Shown one piece after another: positions 32,624-43,040 of a stretch of DNA of 64,000 nt. The notes below the pieces were generated by a model. The model ran no database searches. It saw nothing but the letters and a program-made list of their open reading frames with translations, and was not told the DNA's origin. This stretch comes from Pyropia yezoensis (taxonomy: Eukaryota > Rhodophyta > Bangiophyceae > Bangiales > Bangiaceae), in NCBI GenBank assembly GCA_009829735.1, contig CM020620.1, forward strand, positions 24,526,020-24,590,019, in the 5' to 3' direction. A program made the translations under genes and the position numbers. Within the stretch, counting starts at the first letter, position 1, and each line of letters begins with the position of its first letter.

Positions 32624-35600
32624 AGCCGCGAGGGTGGGTCTCGACCGGTCGTCGCGGTCGCCACACCCTCGGCGGAGGAGGCGGACACGTCGTCCTCGGA
32701 CTTGTCGTCTTCCCCTCCGCCCTCAGATTCGGACGCCAAGTCGGCGGGAAACGAATGACCGTTGGAGCTGGCCGTCCGAAGCTCACAACGGCAGCCTCGG
32801 CCAAGTGGGCCAAGAGGACGAACCAACCGTGCCGGATACTGCGGCGACCTAAGGGAGTCCGCCCACCTCGGGTAGGACTCCCCAAGAACGTAAACCCACG
32901 TCGGGTCATCGCGGAGCTGACGGGTGAGAACTTCCAGGTGGCTGGACGGGTGCAACTTGCCCCCGGCCGCGCCTGCTGTGCCCGTATCGTACTTGATACC
33001 GGGTCAGGAGCCTCCTTGATACGCAAGTCGCTATTACCAAAGGAGATGAAGCTCCAACGCTGGAGGTCTAAAGCTGACCATCTGATCGATACCAATGGTG
33101 GGGTACTTCCCATCGTTGGTGCCGTGACCCTACCAACTAGGTTGGGGACCCATGAGGTCGACGTGACCTATGGAGTAGTTGAGAATATATCGGTACCCCT
33201 GCTTCTGGGTACCCCTTATGTTGTTACACAAGTGCCTTTGATTTGTGGCCCTGAGTATTGGGTCAAGTTGATGAATGGGGAAACCATCCCCATCCTTGGT
33301 AAGGGAAAGTCTGTGGCTCCTGTGACAGTCTCACAGTCGAAGCCTGTTTGCTCTGTGAGAGAAGGGTTTACTGCTACCCTGCGTTTAGCCCGTAAAGTCA
33401 CGTTGCCCCCCAACTCGGTGGCGCACGTTGACGTTGTAACTGATTATACGGGGAACGGGTTGGTGCAACCTCACCCCCGTCTTGCTCGCAAGCACCAAGT
33501 GCATGTTGCCCAGGGCACGATGGACTCCAAAGCCGGAATCCCGTGGAGGATCCAGGTGATGAACCTCAACTCGTCGCCCAAGTACTTCAAGTCGGGAACC
33601 AAGTTCGGCTATATCGACCAATATGAGGGACCGGTAGTAGCGGTTACCCTCAATGCGGGCGCGAGTAGCGACCCGAAGTCAGGAAAGGAGAAGCACCAAG
33701 CCAAGTCGGCCGCCTCTCCTCGGCCCCATGTGAACATGGAGGGTGTTCCACCCAGGTTGAGGGTTCAAGTTGAACGCCTCTTCGACCAATATCACAGGTT
33801 GTGGGATGGTCAACTGGGACTCATGAGAGCCACCCAACACCGGATCGAGTTGAAGCCCGGTGCACCCCCTATACGCCAACAACCGTATAGGGGAGGACCC
33901 CGTTCAAGGGCCCTCGTTAAGGAGCAAGTTGATCGCATGGAGGCCCTCGATGTAATCGAGGCCAGTAACGCCGAGGGGGCGAGTCCGGTGGTTATCGTCC
34001 CCAAAGTTGATGGGACCCCACGGTTCTGTATCGACTACCGTAAGCTCAACGAGAGCACGGTGAAGGACAGTTATCCCCTACCTAGGATGGATGACTGTCT
34101 GGACTCTCTGGGGCAGGCAAACGTGCTCTCTACCCTGGACTGTAACGCGGGGTACTGGCAAATTCCCATTGCCCCGGCGGACGGGCATAAAACTATCTCT
34201 ACCTGTCACGGTGGTACCTACCAGTGCAAGCGACTACCGTTTGGACTGTGTAACGCGCCGGCAACTTTCCAGCGCGCTATGGACATGATTCTGGCCGGAG
34301 TACGGTGGCAGATCTGTCTCGTGTACCTAGACGATATCATTGTGCTCTCCCGAAGTCCGGAGGAACACATTGGCCATCTTGGCCAGGTGTTCAAGCTACT
34401 TGCTGACGCCGGTGTGTCACTGAAGGCGAGTAAGTGCCACCTCTTCACTCAAGAGGTGGAATACTTGGGACATGTTGTCCGTCCGGGGCGTCTCAGTGTC
34501 AACGAGAAGAACTTGAGGGCCATTCGTAAGGCTCAGTACCCCCGGACCCAGACCCAGATGAGGAGCTTCCTCGGGATGTGTAACGTGTACCGACGTTTCA
34601 CCACGGGCTTCGCCAAGGTGGTGAAGCCGTTGAATGAGTTAGTGAGCTCAACGCTACCGAAGAACCTGCCTCCCCCAAGTCGGGTGGAACAGGAATCCTT
34701 TGAGACTCTTCGGGACCTTCTGCTGAAGCCCCCTATCCTGGCTATTCCCAGGTTGGGAGGCCACTACATCCTGGATGTGGACGCTAGCTACGACCAACTT
34801 GGTTGTGTGTTGCTTCAGCAGCAGCCGGACAAGGAGTACTTGCCGGTGGGATACTTCAGCGAGGGGCTGAACTCGGCCGAGAAGAACTACGGAGTCACCG
34901 AGTTGGAAGGACTCGCAGTGGTGTGGGCGGTGACGTCACTTCGTCACTACCTAGAGGGTGAGAAGTTCCTCATCCGCTGTGACCACCGCGCGTTGCAGTT
35001 CATCTTTAAGACGGATTGTACGAACACTCGTCTCAACCGGTGGAGGGTGCGACTGGCACCCTTCAACTTTGATATTGAGTACCGACCTGGCAGGCAACAT
35101 GCCCTTGCCGACGGCCTTTCTCGGGTACCTACCGAGGGGCTGGACACTAACCCAGTCGATGAGGACATCCCCATCGTGGGGGTAGTCACGCGCTCGGGTC
35201 AGGCGTTGAACCCCGAGGCGCCAGAGAACAAGAAGTACTTGCCCCTGTCCTTGGACGAGGTGGTGAAGGCCCAGGCCGAGGATCCATTCTGCAATTCGTA
35301 GAGGGATACACTGGATACAGTGGCGGAGACGCGGTTCTTTCTGGGAGACGATGGCCTCCTCATGAGGAGGGGGGTATTCCAAGGGACCGAACAACTTGTC
35401 GTCCCCGCATCCCTCAAGGACAGTATCCTTGAGAGGGAGCATAACGCTCCCGCAGGTGGACACCTGGGGTCTAGTAAACTGTACCAGACCCTGAGGACCA
35501 GGTACTAATGGCCGTCCATGGTGGTGGACATCTACAGTTGGGTGGCTGCCTGCACAAGTTGTGCACAGAACCGTCTTATGGAACGGCGGCCTACTACGGC

Positions 35601-36738
35601 TATGCTATTGTTCCCGGGCAAGGAGCCCTTTGCCACGTTGGCGATGGACATTCTTGGGCCACTGCCAGTGACCGAGGAGGGCAACCAGTACCTCCTGGTC
35701 GTCTGTGACCGCTTCACGAAGCGTACGCGAGCGATCCCACTGGCAGAGATCACGGCCATGTCGTTCGTGTCAGCCTTCCTAGATCACTGGGTTGCCGCGC
35801 ATGGCATTCCGGATAGTACACTATCGGACAATGGACCGCAGTTTGCGTCCGTACTGTTTCAGGGAGTGCTGGATATGTTGGGGGTTCAGGCAAACTATGC
35901 CACCCCCTACCACCCACAAACTAATGGGCAGGTGGAGCGCTTCAACAAAACTATTTTTCGGCAGCTGCGCCACTATGTGAGTGAGCATGTGAAAACGTGG
36001 GACCAATACATTTCTATTCTTACCACTGCCTACAATTCGCAGGTTCACTCATCTACCGGGGAAGTACCCCTCGCTTTTGTGACCCCCCGTCGCGTGCGGT
36101 CTATTGTCGTGCGGCGGCCGCTCCCAACTAGGGAGGATGGTGGCAGTACGCCTACTCCTACTGAGAGTAAGGCGGAGTTCGCTGCTAGGCTTGAAACACT
36201 CATCCCTAAAGTCAGGGCTGAGATGGACAAAGCACAAAAGCGCTACAAGCGTACCTTTGACAAAAAGGTGCGCAATGCTAAGCATGTCCCCGAGCAGGGT
36301 GACTGGGTACTAGTTCACTCACGCACCCCAACTGGGGGTAAGTTGGTATTCCAGACGAAGGGGCCGTACCAGGTCCTTCGTACTGATGGGCGGCGCTTCA
36401 CCATCGAAAGTGACGACGGGGTCCGCACAGTGAACGGACAGGACGTGGTCAAAGTTGCAACACCGCCTGCAGGCGACCCAGCTTGGGCGCGTGCGTTGGA
36501 AGCGTGGCGCCTCCCCTCACTGCCCGCGGCCAAACAGGGCCCGCAGGAGCACGTGTTCGATAAGTTCATCGACCACGGCTGGGATGAGGACACTGACCGC
36601 CTCATGCTGAGGGTGCGTTGGTTCGGCTACAAAGCCAAGGATGATACGTGGGAATATGTGCAGGACCTTCCCGCTGAGAAGGTCCGGGCATACTGTGCAC
36701 GGAATGAGAGAGACCCTCACAGCCCTCCCTCAACATGA
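32596..36738 (+). pseudogene. pol: Family A pol (PR-RT-RH-IN-chromodomain), two in-frame stops
   Basis: Pol is open from 32596 in the -1 frame relative to gag and overlaps it by 28 nt. The aspartic protease motif is LDTGSGASLI near 32992. RT has FCIDYRKLN, LPFGLCNAPATFQR and the catalytic YLDD at 34324. RNase H has LDVDASYDQLG near 34770. A TAG at 35299 follows RNase H, and a TAA at 35506 falls inside the integrase HHCC finger (H...H before it, CTSC after it). The integrase core has the acidic triad in AMDILGPLP, LSDNGPQF and GQVERFN. The C-terminus has a chromodomain-like stretch (FDKFIDHGW to RVRWFGYKAKDDTWEY, about 36550-36680). All parts stay in one frame, so only the stops break it. Confidence 0.93.
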
Positions 36739-36849
36739 GGGAAGGCTGAGTAACAGTGCCAAGAGAGTGCTTCAAGTCGAAGTGGTACGCAGAGTGGCTT
36801 TTAACTACAGCCCTAACCCTCACACTCTCACAAGAAAGGCAGCTGCCAG

Positions 36850-38793
36850 CTAGGCATGCATGCTAGACTCTCCCACCCCACGGCCCTCGCCCTCACGTGG
36901 AGGCGAGCGGCGAGACCCACGGCGATAACGCTCCCCACCAGTCGGCGGGGCCGGCGGCTCCAAGTCGGAACCGTCGCGCCCCTCACGGTCGCGCAAGTGG
37001 CGACGACCGCGGCTGCTCTTCTGCTTAGTCCTGCGCGCAAGTTGGCGACGCAGACGCCGGACCGACTCCGACTCTGACGGACTCGAGGACTCCGAGACGG
37101 AGTAAGACAACTCGTCTTCCGACACAGAGGAGGAGCGCCGCGAGCGTCGGCGACGACGGCGAGGAGGCGAGTATGCCCGGCTCGCACGACGTTTGCCACG
37201 CCCAAGTGGGGCTGGCTGGGGCATAATAGCCCCAATGCGAGCCAACTCGGCCGTCATATACTCCGCCACCGACTCGCAACTCGCGGTCGCCACCGCCGTA
37301 CAAACGCGCTCCTCAAGTTGAGGAGTCTCGGAAGTTTGAAGGGTTGCGGTCGACGCGGCCAACCAGGATATGGTGCGCACCAACGTGGTGATCATCATCT
37401 CTGAGGTCAGAGGCGTGGCCGGTAACACCAACTTGGGGTATACCGTCAGGAGGGTGGGCCCCAAGTTGGGGGACACCGGGGTGGACGACTCAACGGCCAC
37501 GCTAATCGGGATGTCCCCGTGCGGCTGGTAGGGGACAGGAGGAAGCGGAGGGGCACGCCAAAGTGGCTGTGGCCGGGTGTAACTGCGACCCCGACTTGGG
37601 GCCCCCGCAGTGGGTTGAGTCATATGGTCATCATGTGAGGGCACGGCCATAACTATGGCCTTGTCCGGGGGTGGCGCAGTGTGGCGATCCACCCCCGGGG
37701 CATACGGGTAGTCCCCGATGCCCAACCCCTCTCGTAGTACCACACGGCCGTCGTGAAGTTCACGAGCGACCCATACGAACTGGCGAAGTGCGCCATCGTC
37801 CTTGGGCCCACGAGTGGGGCGGCGCAACTTGTGCGCAATGCTCTCCCACTCGATAAACTTGTGGAGGCGGAGCATCTCCTCAAGCAGAGTGAATTGTCCT
37901 GATGAACACCTCTCAGCAACTAGCTGAGGGGTGAGCTGTTCCAAACCTTGGATAAGCCGGAGGGGAAGATGCCAAAGCATCCCCCGCCGCTGGACACAGG
38001 ATACACAGGTCGACATGACCTCGAGGAGCCACTGGGTGGCCAACATGGCCCACACCAGATGATCCGGGCTAGCCGTCAACATGACGGAGCCGAATTGGTC
38101 GAGCAACCGTGGCAGCAACGCCGGAAACCCGTAGGGGACCTCAAGTTGAGGCCACCACTCGGGCTTCTTCGGATAGTACTGCTCCTTACTGGCCGCGGAC
38201 TGCTGCGGATACTCAAGTTGAGCCGAGGTCACCAAGTAGGGACCTCGCCGGAAGTCCTTCTCCATCCGCACATCAAAGTGATGAGTGTGCGGATCGGCCT
38301 CGTGAAGGTACGGGGGGCGAGTTGCCACCGCGTCCCAAGTAAAGGTCGGCAAGTCGCCGGGACCCGGGATAGTTCCCCCGCGGTCCACCATGGCCTTAGC
38401 CCGCTGTACGTCCTCGACCTCCTCATCGTCCAGGAAGGCAAACTGGTCCTTCCTGAAGCCGGCAGGGAACCTGATCCTACGGGGATACTTCTCCCGCAGG
38501 CGGTCCCATACCCGACCCATCGCTGCGCCAAGTCGGCCACAGCGAAGAACAGTCAACCCCTCCTCATACAGAGGCCAAGCGGGGTAAAACCACCGCCCCA
38601 AGGCCTCACGCGGGACAACTTGTCCCGCATCCGGGGGAGATCCCGCCATGAACCCAAAGCCGGGTGACGCGGGAGTCCCATCCCCCGGAGCGATCGCGGA
38701 GCCCCCGCCGGAAGTCCTGGAGGGCGCTGCACCGTAGGAGGTGTCCTCCATACGTTCATCGAGGGAGTCTGTCTCCACCCCCGGGGTCGCCAT
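36850..38793 (-). CDS. Antisense ORF of family A (aORF), 647 codons, unknown function
   Basis: Lies wholly inside the element, between pol and the 3' LTR, on the opposite strand. It is intact while gag and pol are broken. ATG 38793 has excellent context (GAGAGCCATGG). Residues 1-60 are Ser/Thr/Gly-rich. A middle domain of about 300 residues is rich in Trp, Tyr, Leu and Pro (FYPAWPLYEEGL, RVWDRLREKYPRR, YYPKKPEWWPQLEVPYGF, MLATQWLLEV). Next come a Pro/Gln linker and a helical stretch (LVRTISWLAASTATLQT). The tail is highly basic Arg/Ser-rich (PPRRRRRRSRRSSSVSEDE), like an RS or nucleic-acid-binding tail. No enzyme motif is visible. Relatives lie antisense in families B and C in this window. 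Antisense extra ORFs at this position are known in some plant Ty3/gypsy (Tat-type) elements; relationship to those is untested. Confidence 0.8.
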   Translation of the reverse strand: MATPGVETDSLDERMEDTSYGAAPSRTSGGGSAIAPGDGTPASPGFGFMAGSPPDAGQVVPREALGRWFYPAWPLYEEGLTVLRCGRLGAAMGRVWDRLREKYPRRIRFPAGFRKDQFAFLDDEEVEDVQRAKAMVDRGGTIPGPGDLPTFTWDAVATRPPYLHEADPHTHHFDVRMEKDFRRGPYLVTSAQLEYPQQSAASKEQYYPKKPEWWPQLEVPYGFPALLPRLLDQFGSVMLTASPDHLVWAMLATQWLLEVMSTCVSCVQRRGMLWHLPLRLIQGLEQLTPQLVAERCSSGQFTLLEEMLRLHKFIEWESIAHKLRRPTRGPKDDGALRQFVWVARELHDGRVVLREGLGIGDYPYAPGVDRHTAPPPDKAIVMAVPSHDDHMTQPTAGAPSRGRSYTRPQPLWRAPPLPPVPYQPHGDIPISVAVESSTPVSPNLGPTLLTVYPKLVLPATPLTSEMMITTLVRTISWLAASTATLQTSETPQLEERVCTAVATASCESVAEYMTAELARIGAIMPQPAPLGRGKRRASRAYSPPRRRRRRSRRSSSVSEDELSYSVSESSSPSESESVRRLRRQLARRTKQKSSRGRRHLRDREGRDGSDLEPPAPPTGGERYRRGSRRSPPREGEGRGVGESSMHA

Positions 38794-39118
38794 GGCTCTC
38801 CCCAAGTTGGGGAGAGACGCCCTGGCTACAGCGGCACGAGACCCGCCTCGAGTTGAGGGGGACTCGGATCGTGGGTAGACGGGTGGCCTCCCCAGCGTGG
38901 GGCGGCCCAGGGGAAGGTGAAGGGGATGCGGTGGTGGTCGTGAAGTGAGGAACGGGGAGAGCAAGCTGCCGAGTGTGCAAGCTTGAGGAGAGGGGCGGTC
39001 AACGTGACCGCCTCCACATCCGCGTTACGTACTCGAGAGGGGACAGCAAGTCGCGCCCCCAACGCCGAGACGTGCGTTTACGCACCCCCTCACAGGGCCG
39101 ACCGGGTCGGTCGGAACT

Positions 39119-39132
39119 GAGGAAAGGGGAGT
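39119..39132 (+). promoter_or_regulatory. Polypurine tract
   Basis: GAAGGAAAGGGGAG directly precedes the 3' LTR, the expected plus-strand primer site. Confidence 0.85.
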
Positions 39133-39600
39133 GTGGCAGTATTGGCCCACAGGTAGGGGGGCAACACGTGCCATGCAAGGGGCGGCAGGCCACTAGCCTG
39201 ATCCGTTCCTCCCCCTGCATTTGGGTCCATATTCCCTAAGTTTGGGATAGTTAGCTTAGTAGTAAATCCAACTTGGATATGAGGGTTTTCTGCATTTATC
39301 GTCTTGAATTTTCGTGTGGCCCGGTGGGCAGGTGCTGGGGTGGGAGATTCTGAGTGGCGAGATTCTGAGGGGACCCTGGGGGGATACGGGGAGGGACAGC
39401 GGGGCTTGGCCCTGCGTCCCCGTCCCGACCAAGAAACTGTTGGACCACACACCATATTCTTGTTTGTCAGTGGGGGGTTTGCCCCACAACAGGGACAGAG
39501 TGTGTGTGACTTGCACTTCTTCCGGTTCCCCCGACACGGGAGGCAGCCCTTGTACACCGCCCCAACTTGGGTGTTGCGTGTGCGAGTGGTTTTTGCCACA
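39133..39600 (+). repeat. Family A 3' LTR
   Basis: TGTGGCA...TGCCACA, 468 bp, followed by the CATTT target duplication at 39601-39605. Confidence 0.95.
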
Positions 39601-40724
39601 CATTTCACAGCCCGTCCATCTACCCCGTCGAGTCCTACGACCCCTGTTGCATGAAGAAAGGAACACTGCGGGACCTGGGGCACACCGCTGTGCTCCTTAG
39701 ACCTTGCGCTCTGTGCCCATTTGTTTTTTTCTGGAAATAGATTGATAATTGGCCACGTATTGTCATCATCCATACAGAAGCAGAAGTACGCTCATGTCCG
39801 TCGCCCGCCCCATGATCTCCGCACCACCAGACACCGAAGAGAATCACCACGCACCCCGAGACCTCCCTCTACCTATCCTGCTTCTGTTCGTCAAAAAAAA
39901 ACAACGGTGCGTATCGGTTGTATGTTGCCCTGTGGAGCACTTCTTCACGACTAAGCAACTAAAAACTGTAGTTTCTGAGCCACCCCAGTCATCGGCAAAA
40001 GAAGGACAGCAACCGGGCAGTAGCATGGCCCTGACTTAACCTTTGTGTCCCTGAGAGCTTGCAGGTACACAAAAACTGCTTTGCCTGCATCCCGATGTGC
40101 TCCCAGGGGCGGGGTTTTGCCCACACTGGGAACCCCCTGCCGCAGCGTGTGCTTATGAAAAATTGTGGATCCTCACAGAACAGACCACCCCCCGCGAGCT
40201 TAGGACCCTCCGCGGAGGCCATATGAGCAGCTGGTGCCAAAAAGTTCAGGCAGAGGACGCCCGGGACTGGGTGGTGATATGTGGATAGGAGACCCCGCGT
40301 TCCTGTGCTCTTTGTGAATGCGGCTGTCGGGATTGATTCCGGACGGGCACGGTGCCTCCAACGGTGCCACGACGGTGGGCCATTGTGGTACCGTCGATCG
40401 TGATGGACCCAGGCCACGCTCGGGCCGATCATCACAGGCGCGGTAAGCGCATGGGCGGGCACGGCGGGCTAGAATATTTATGAGTAGCCGAGGTAGAGGG
40501 ACTGCGGGCATGTAGGCTCGGTAGCAACAATATCACCCTTTCTCTCATGGTAACTTGTACCTCTTGCGGGTCGTGCTGTTGACTCGAACGCCGGCATAAG
40601 GCCGGTGTCTTTGCAGCGGCTGTATCCGTTCGGGTCCTGGGTCTGCAGCCGCCGCTGGGCTGATTATTGCCCGTGTGGTGGGAGGAAGTTCTCCCCGCCA
40701 CAAATCGCTCCCCTTGGCCGGCAA
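39601..40724. other. Flank right of family A copy 1, probably an older element remnant
   Basis: Starts with the CATTT duplication. The minus strand carries broken open stretches (for example 39606-39773 and 39989-40462) without a recognisable domain. GAATATTTATGAG near 40471 resembles a TATA region and may belong to a lost LTR of the copia-like remnant to the right. Confidence 0.35.
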
Positions 40725-43040
40725 ATGGCCGGGGACTCTTGAAGTAGCGGCGCCTCGCCCGACCTCGACAGGGATACGCGGTCGCAATCCGGTGTACCTC
40801 CCTCGGCCCCCACCATCGACAACCTCTCACGTCGGCCTTCCCTCCCTACTATCGGCATCAACCCCTCGGCTGAGGTCGAGGAAGCTGCTTCGGCGGCCGA
40901 TGACGGTGGCTCCCCAGTGAGCGGCCGGATCGACACCTCGCCGGGCGGCAAGGCCGACGCCGCAGCAACACGCGAGAGCAGATCTCCGTCGGGCAGCAAT
41001 GGTAAAAAGGACGACGCCTCGGCGGCCAGCGACGGCAATTCCCCGACGGGCGGCAAGGGCGTCAAGGTCCCTGTCCACACTCTCACAATGGAGGAGGTGA
41101 CGGTGGCTGCCGCCGCGGCAGTCGCCTCTTACAGCATCAAGGCGCCCACACTCTCTGGCGCGTCAGGCTTCCGCACGTACAAGGCGGAGCTCAAGATCTG
41201 TCGCCGCAGGACGACGGTGGCGCCCAACAAGCAGGCCCCAACAATGCCGGCCGCTTACAGGCGTGGCCAAGTGCCTCGCGGGCACCATGTCTACCGAAGA
41301 CTTCTTCCAGGACAACGGCGCGGACAAGCTGCTGGCACTGCTTGCGGACCGATTCTGCGGCACGCCGGGCACCTCCTCGGTCACGGCGTTTGAGGCACTT
41401 CACGCATGCGTGCGGCGTCGCGTCCCATGGGAGGACTACGTGACGTCATTTGACGAGGCCGTCGCGCAGTGCGTGGATGCGGGCATGGTGCTTGAAAACA
41501 CCATGCGCGCGCATTTCCTACTCAAGCAAGCCGGTCTTTCTGAGCTGGAGCGGTCGCTGGCTGTCTCCGTAGCCGGCAAGGCTGACGGGGGGGACCTGCA
41601 GTTCAAACACGTCGCAAACACGCTGCTGGTGCTGTTTCCCATTAAGGGCCGCTCGGGCGGCGCGGCACTCGTCACGGAGCCGGCGGGTGACGCCGATTCC
41701 ACTCGCGGCGGGAGTCACCGCCGCCGGACCGGCTCCGATTCTTCCTTAGGTGGCGCCCCGCGTCCGGGTGGGTTGGCTACGTGCTAATACTGCCGAAAGA
41801 ACGTGCAAGTCAAGAACGAATGCCGGCTACGCGTTCGGCATCTCAAGGAGCGCGGCATCGTCCTCCCTGCGGAGCAGACCTCCTCAACGGGCACTGACCG
41901 CGCGGACGTTATTCATCTCTTCGTCCTGGTGGGCTCTACGGGCACGGGATGGATCGCCCCCGTGGGTCACCTTATTCTCGACCGCGGTGCTACAGCCGCT
42001 GTGGCGGTCGAGGTGTGGGCGGCGTTTTTCTTGGCGGCTCTTTCTCCCATGGAGCGAGCGGACGTGACGCGCCTGCCCTCGGACGCTCGTCTCAAATTTG
42101 GGACCGGCGAGTACGTCACTGCCCTTGAGCAAATCGTCGTGCCCCTGCGCATAGGCTCGGGTCGCTACCGGGTGCGGGTCCATGATCTCCCTGGGTCGCT
42201 TCCCCTTCTGGTGGTGAGTCGGCCTACCTTGACATCTATGGGTGCCGTCATGTGCTTCAAACGCCACGTCCTGCGGATAGATGAGGAGGAGCTCCGGCTG
42301 GACATCTCCCCTGCTGGCCACAACACACTCAACGGCCTGGGAGTTGCGGGCGGGCATCAGCTTGCTGGCGTTGCCGCCCTTGCGGCAGACACGGCTCCCG
42401 CCTCGCCTGCTGCCCTACTTGCCAGTGTGCGCCAAGTGGTTGATGCCTGCCAAGTGTGCAAGCTGACTGGCCCGGCGCCGCCTCGTTCTGCCGTTGCGCT
42501 GCCTCGGGTCTTCTGCTTCGATGACCTGGTTGCTGTCGACCTTTTCTTTCTCCCCGGAACACCGCCCATCCCTGTATTCCACGCTATCGACTACTTCTGG
42601 CGATTCTTCAAGTGCACGCTGCTGTCCGTCAAGACGGCCACGGAGACGGGCAACGTCCTGGTCTCCTGGGTGGTCACCTTTGGCACTCCCGGGGGGCTGC
42701 TCCACGACGACGGGGGCGAGTTTGTCAACCGCCTCTGGCGCCTTATCGGCGACCGCTTTGGCATCAAGCTGCACGCTACCTCGACACAGTCTCCTTGGAG
42801 CAACGGTCGTTGCGAGAGTCACAACGCCGTGAGTAAGCGGACGTTCAGTAAGCTCCTGGCCGAGGAGCCCACCGCGTTAACGTAGCTCCTCCTGGACAAG
42901 GCGTGCATGGCCAAGAACTCCTTGCTGGTACACGGCGCGGCAACGTCGCCCCAGCTGATGTGTGGGTCCCAGCCGCATTCTCCATCCCCTCTTTCAAATG
43001 AGCCGCCGACGCTTTCCGAGGTCGAGGAGCCGGGCGACAT
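40725..43040 (+). pseudogene. Degenerate copia-like gag-protease-integrase remnant
   Basis: A gag-like frame starts at ATG 40725, has a TGA at 40740, and shifts frame near 41230-41260. It then reads FFQDNGADKLLALLADRFCG and AHFLLKQAGLSELERSLAVSV, as in Ty1/copia-type gag. A damaged zinc knuckle (YCRKN...CRLR) spans the TAA at 41785. The same frame continues into a protease-like LILDRGATAAV (the expected Ser/Thr is Arg) and an integrase core with AVDLFFL, HDDGGEF and SPWSNGRCESHN, then TAG... (frame ends at 42885). Protease followed directly by integrase, with no RT between, is the copia order; the RT part is missing. The SPWSNG-type integrase differs from classical copia, so the class is tentative. 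Confidence 0.6.

Larger units (their letters stand above)
30224..39600 (+). mobile_element. Complete Ty3/gypsy chromovirus, family A copy 1
   Basis: A 9377-bp insertion bounded by two LTRs (469 and 468 bp) and a CATTT target duplication. The order is LTR, primer-binding site, gag, protease, reverse transcriptase, RNase H, integrase with chromodomain, antisense ORF, polypurine tract, LTR. RT before integrase and the C-terminal chromodomain place it with Ty3/gypsy chromoviruses. The LTRs differ at only about eight positions, so the insertion is fairly recent. Gag and pol nevertheless carry three in-frame stops, so this copy is not autonomous unless stops are read through. Confidence 0.95.

Noticed and set aside
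35299-35508. Stop-codon reassignment to explain stops in pol
   Set aside because: TAG, TAA and TGA all occur as premature stops in different copies and host genes use them as ends; decay is the simpler reading.
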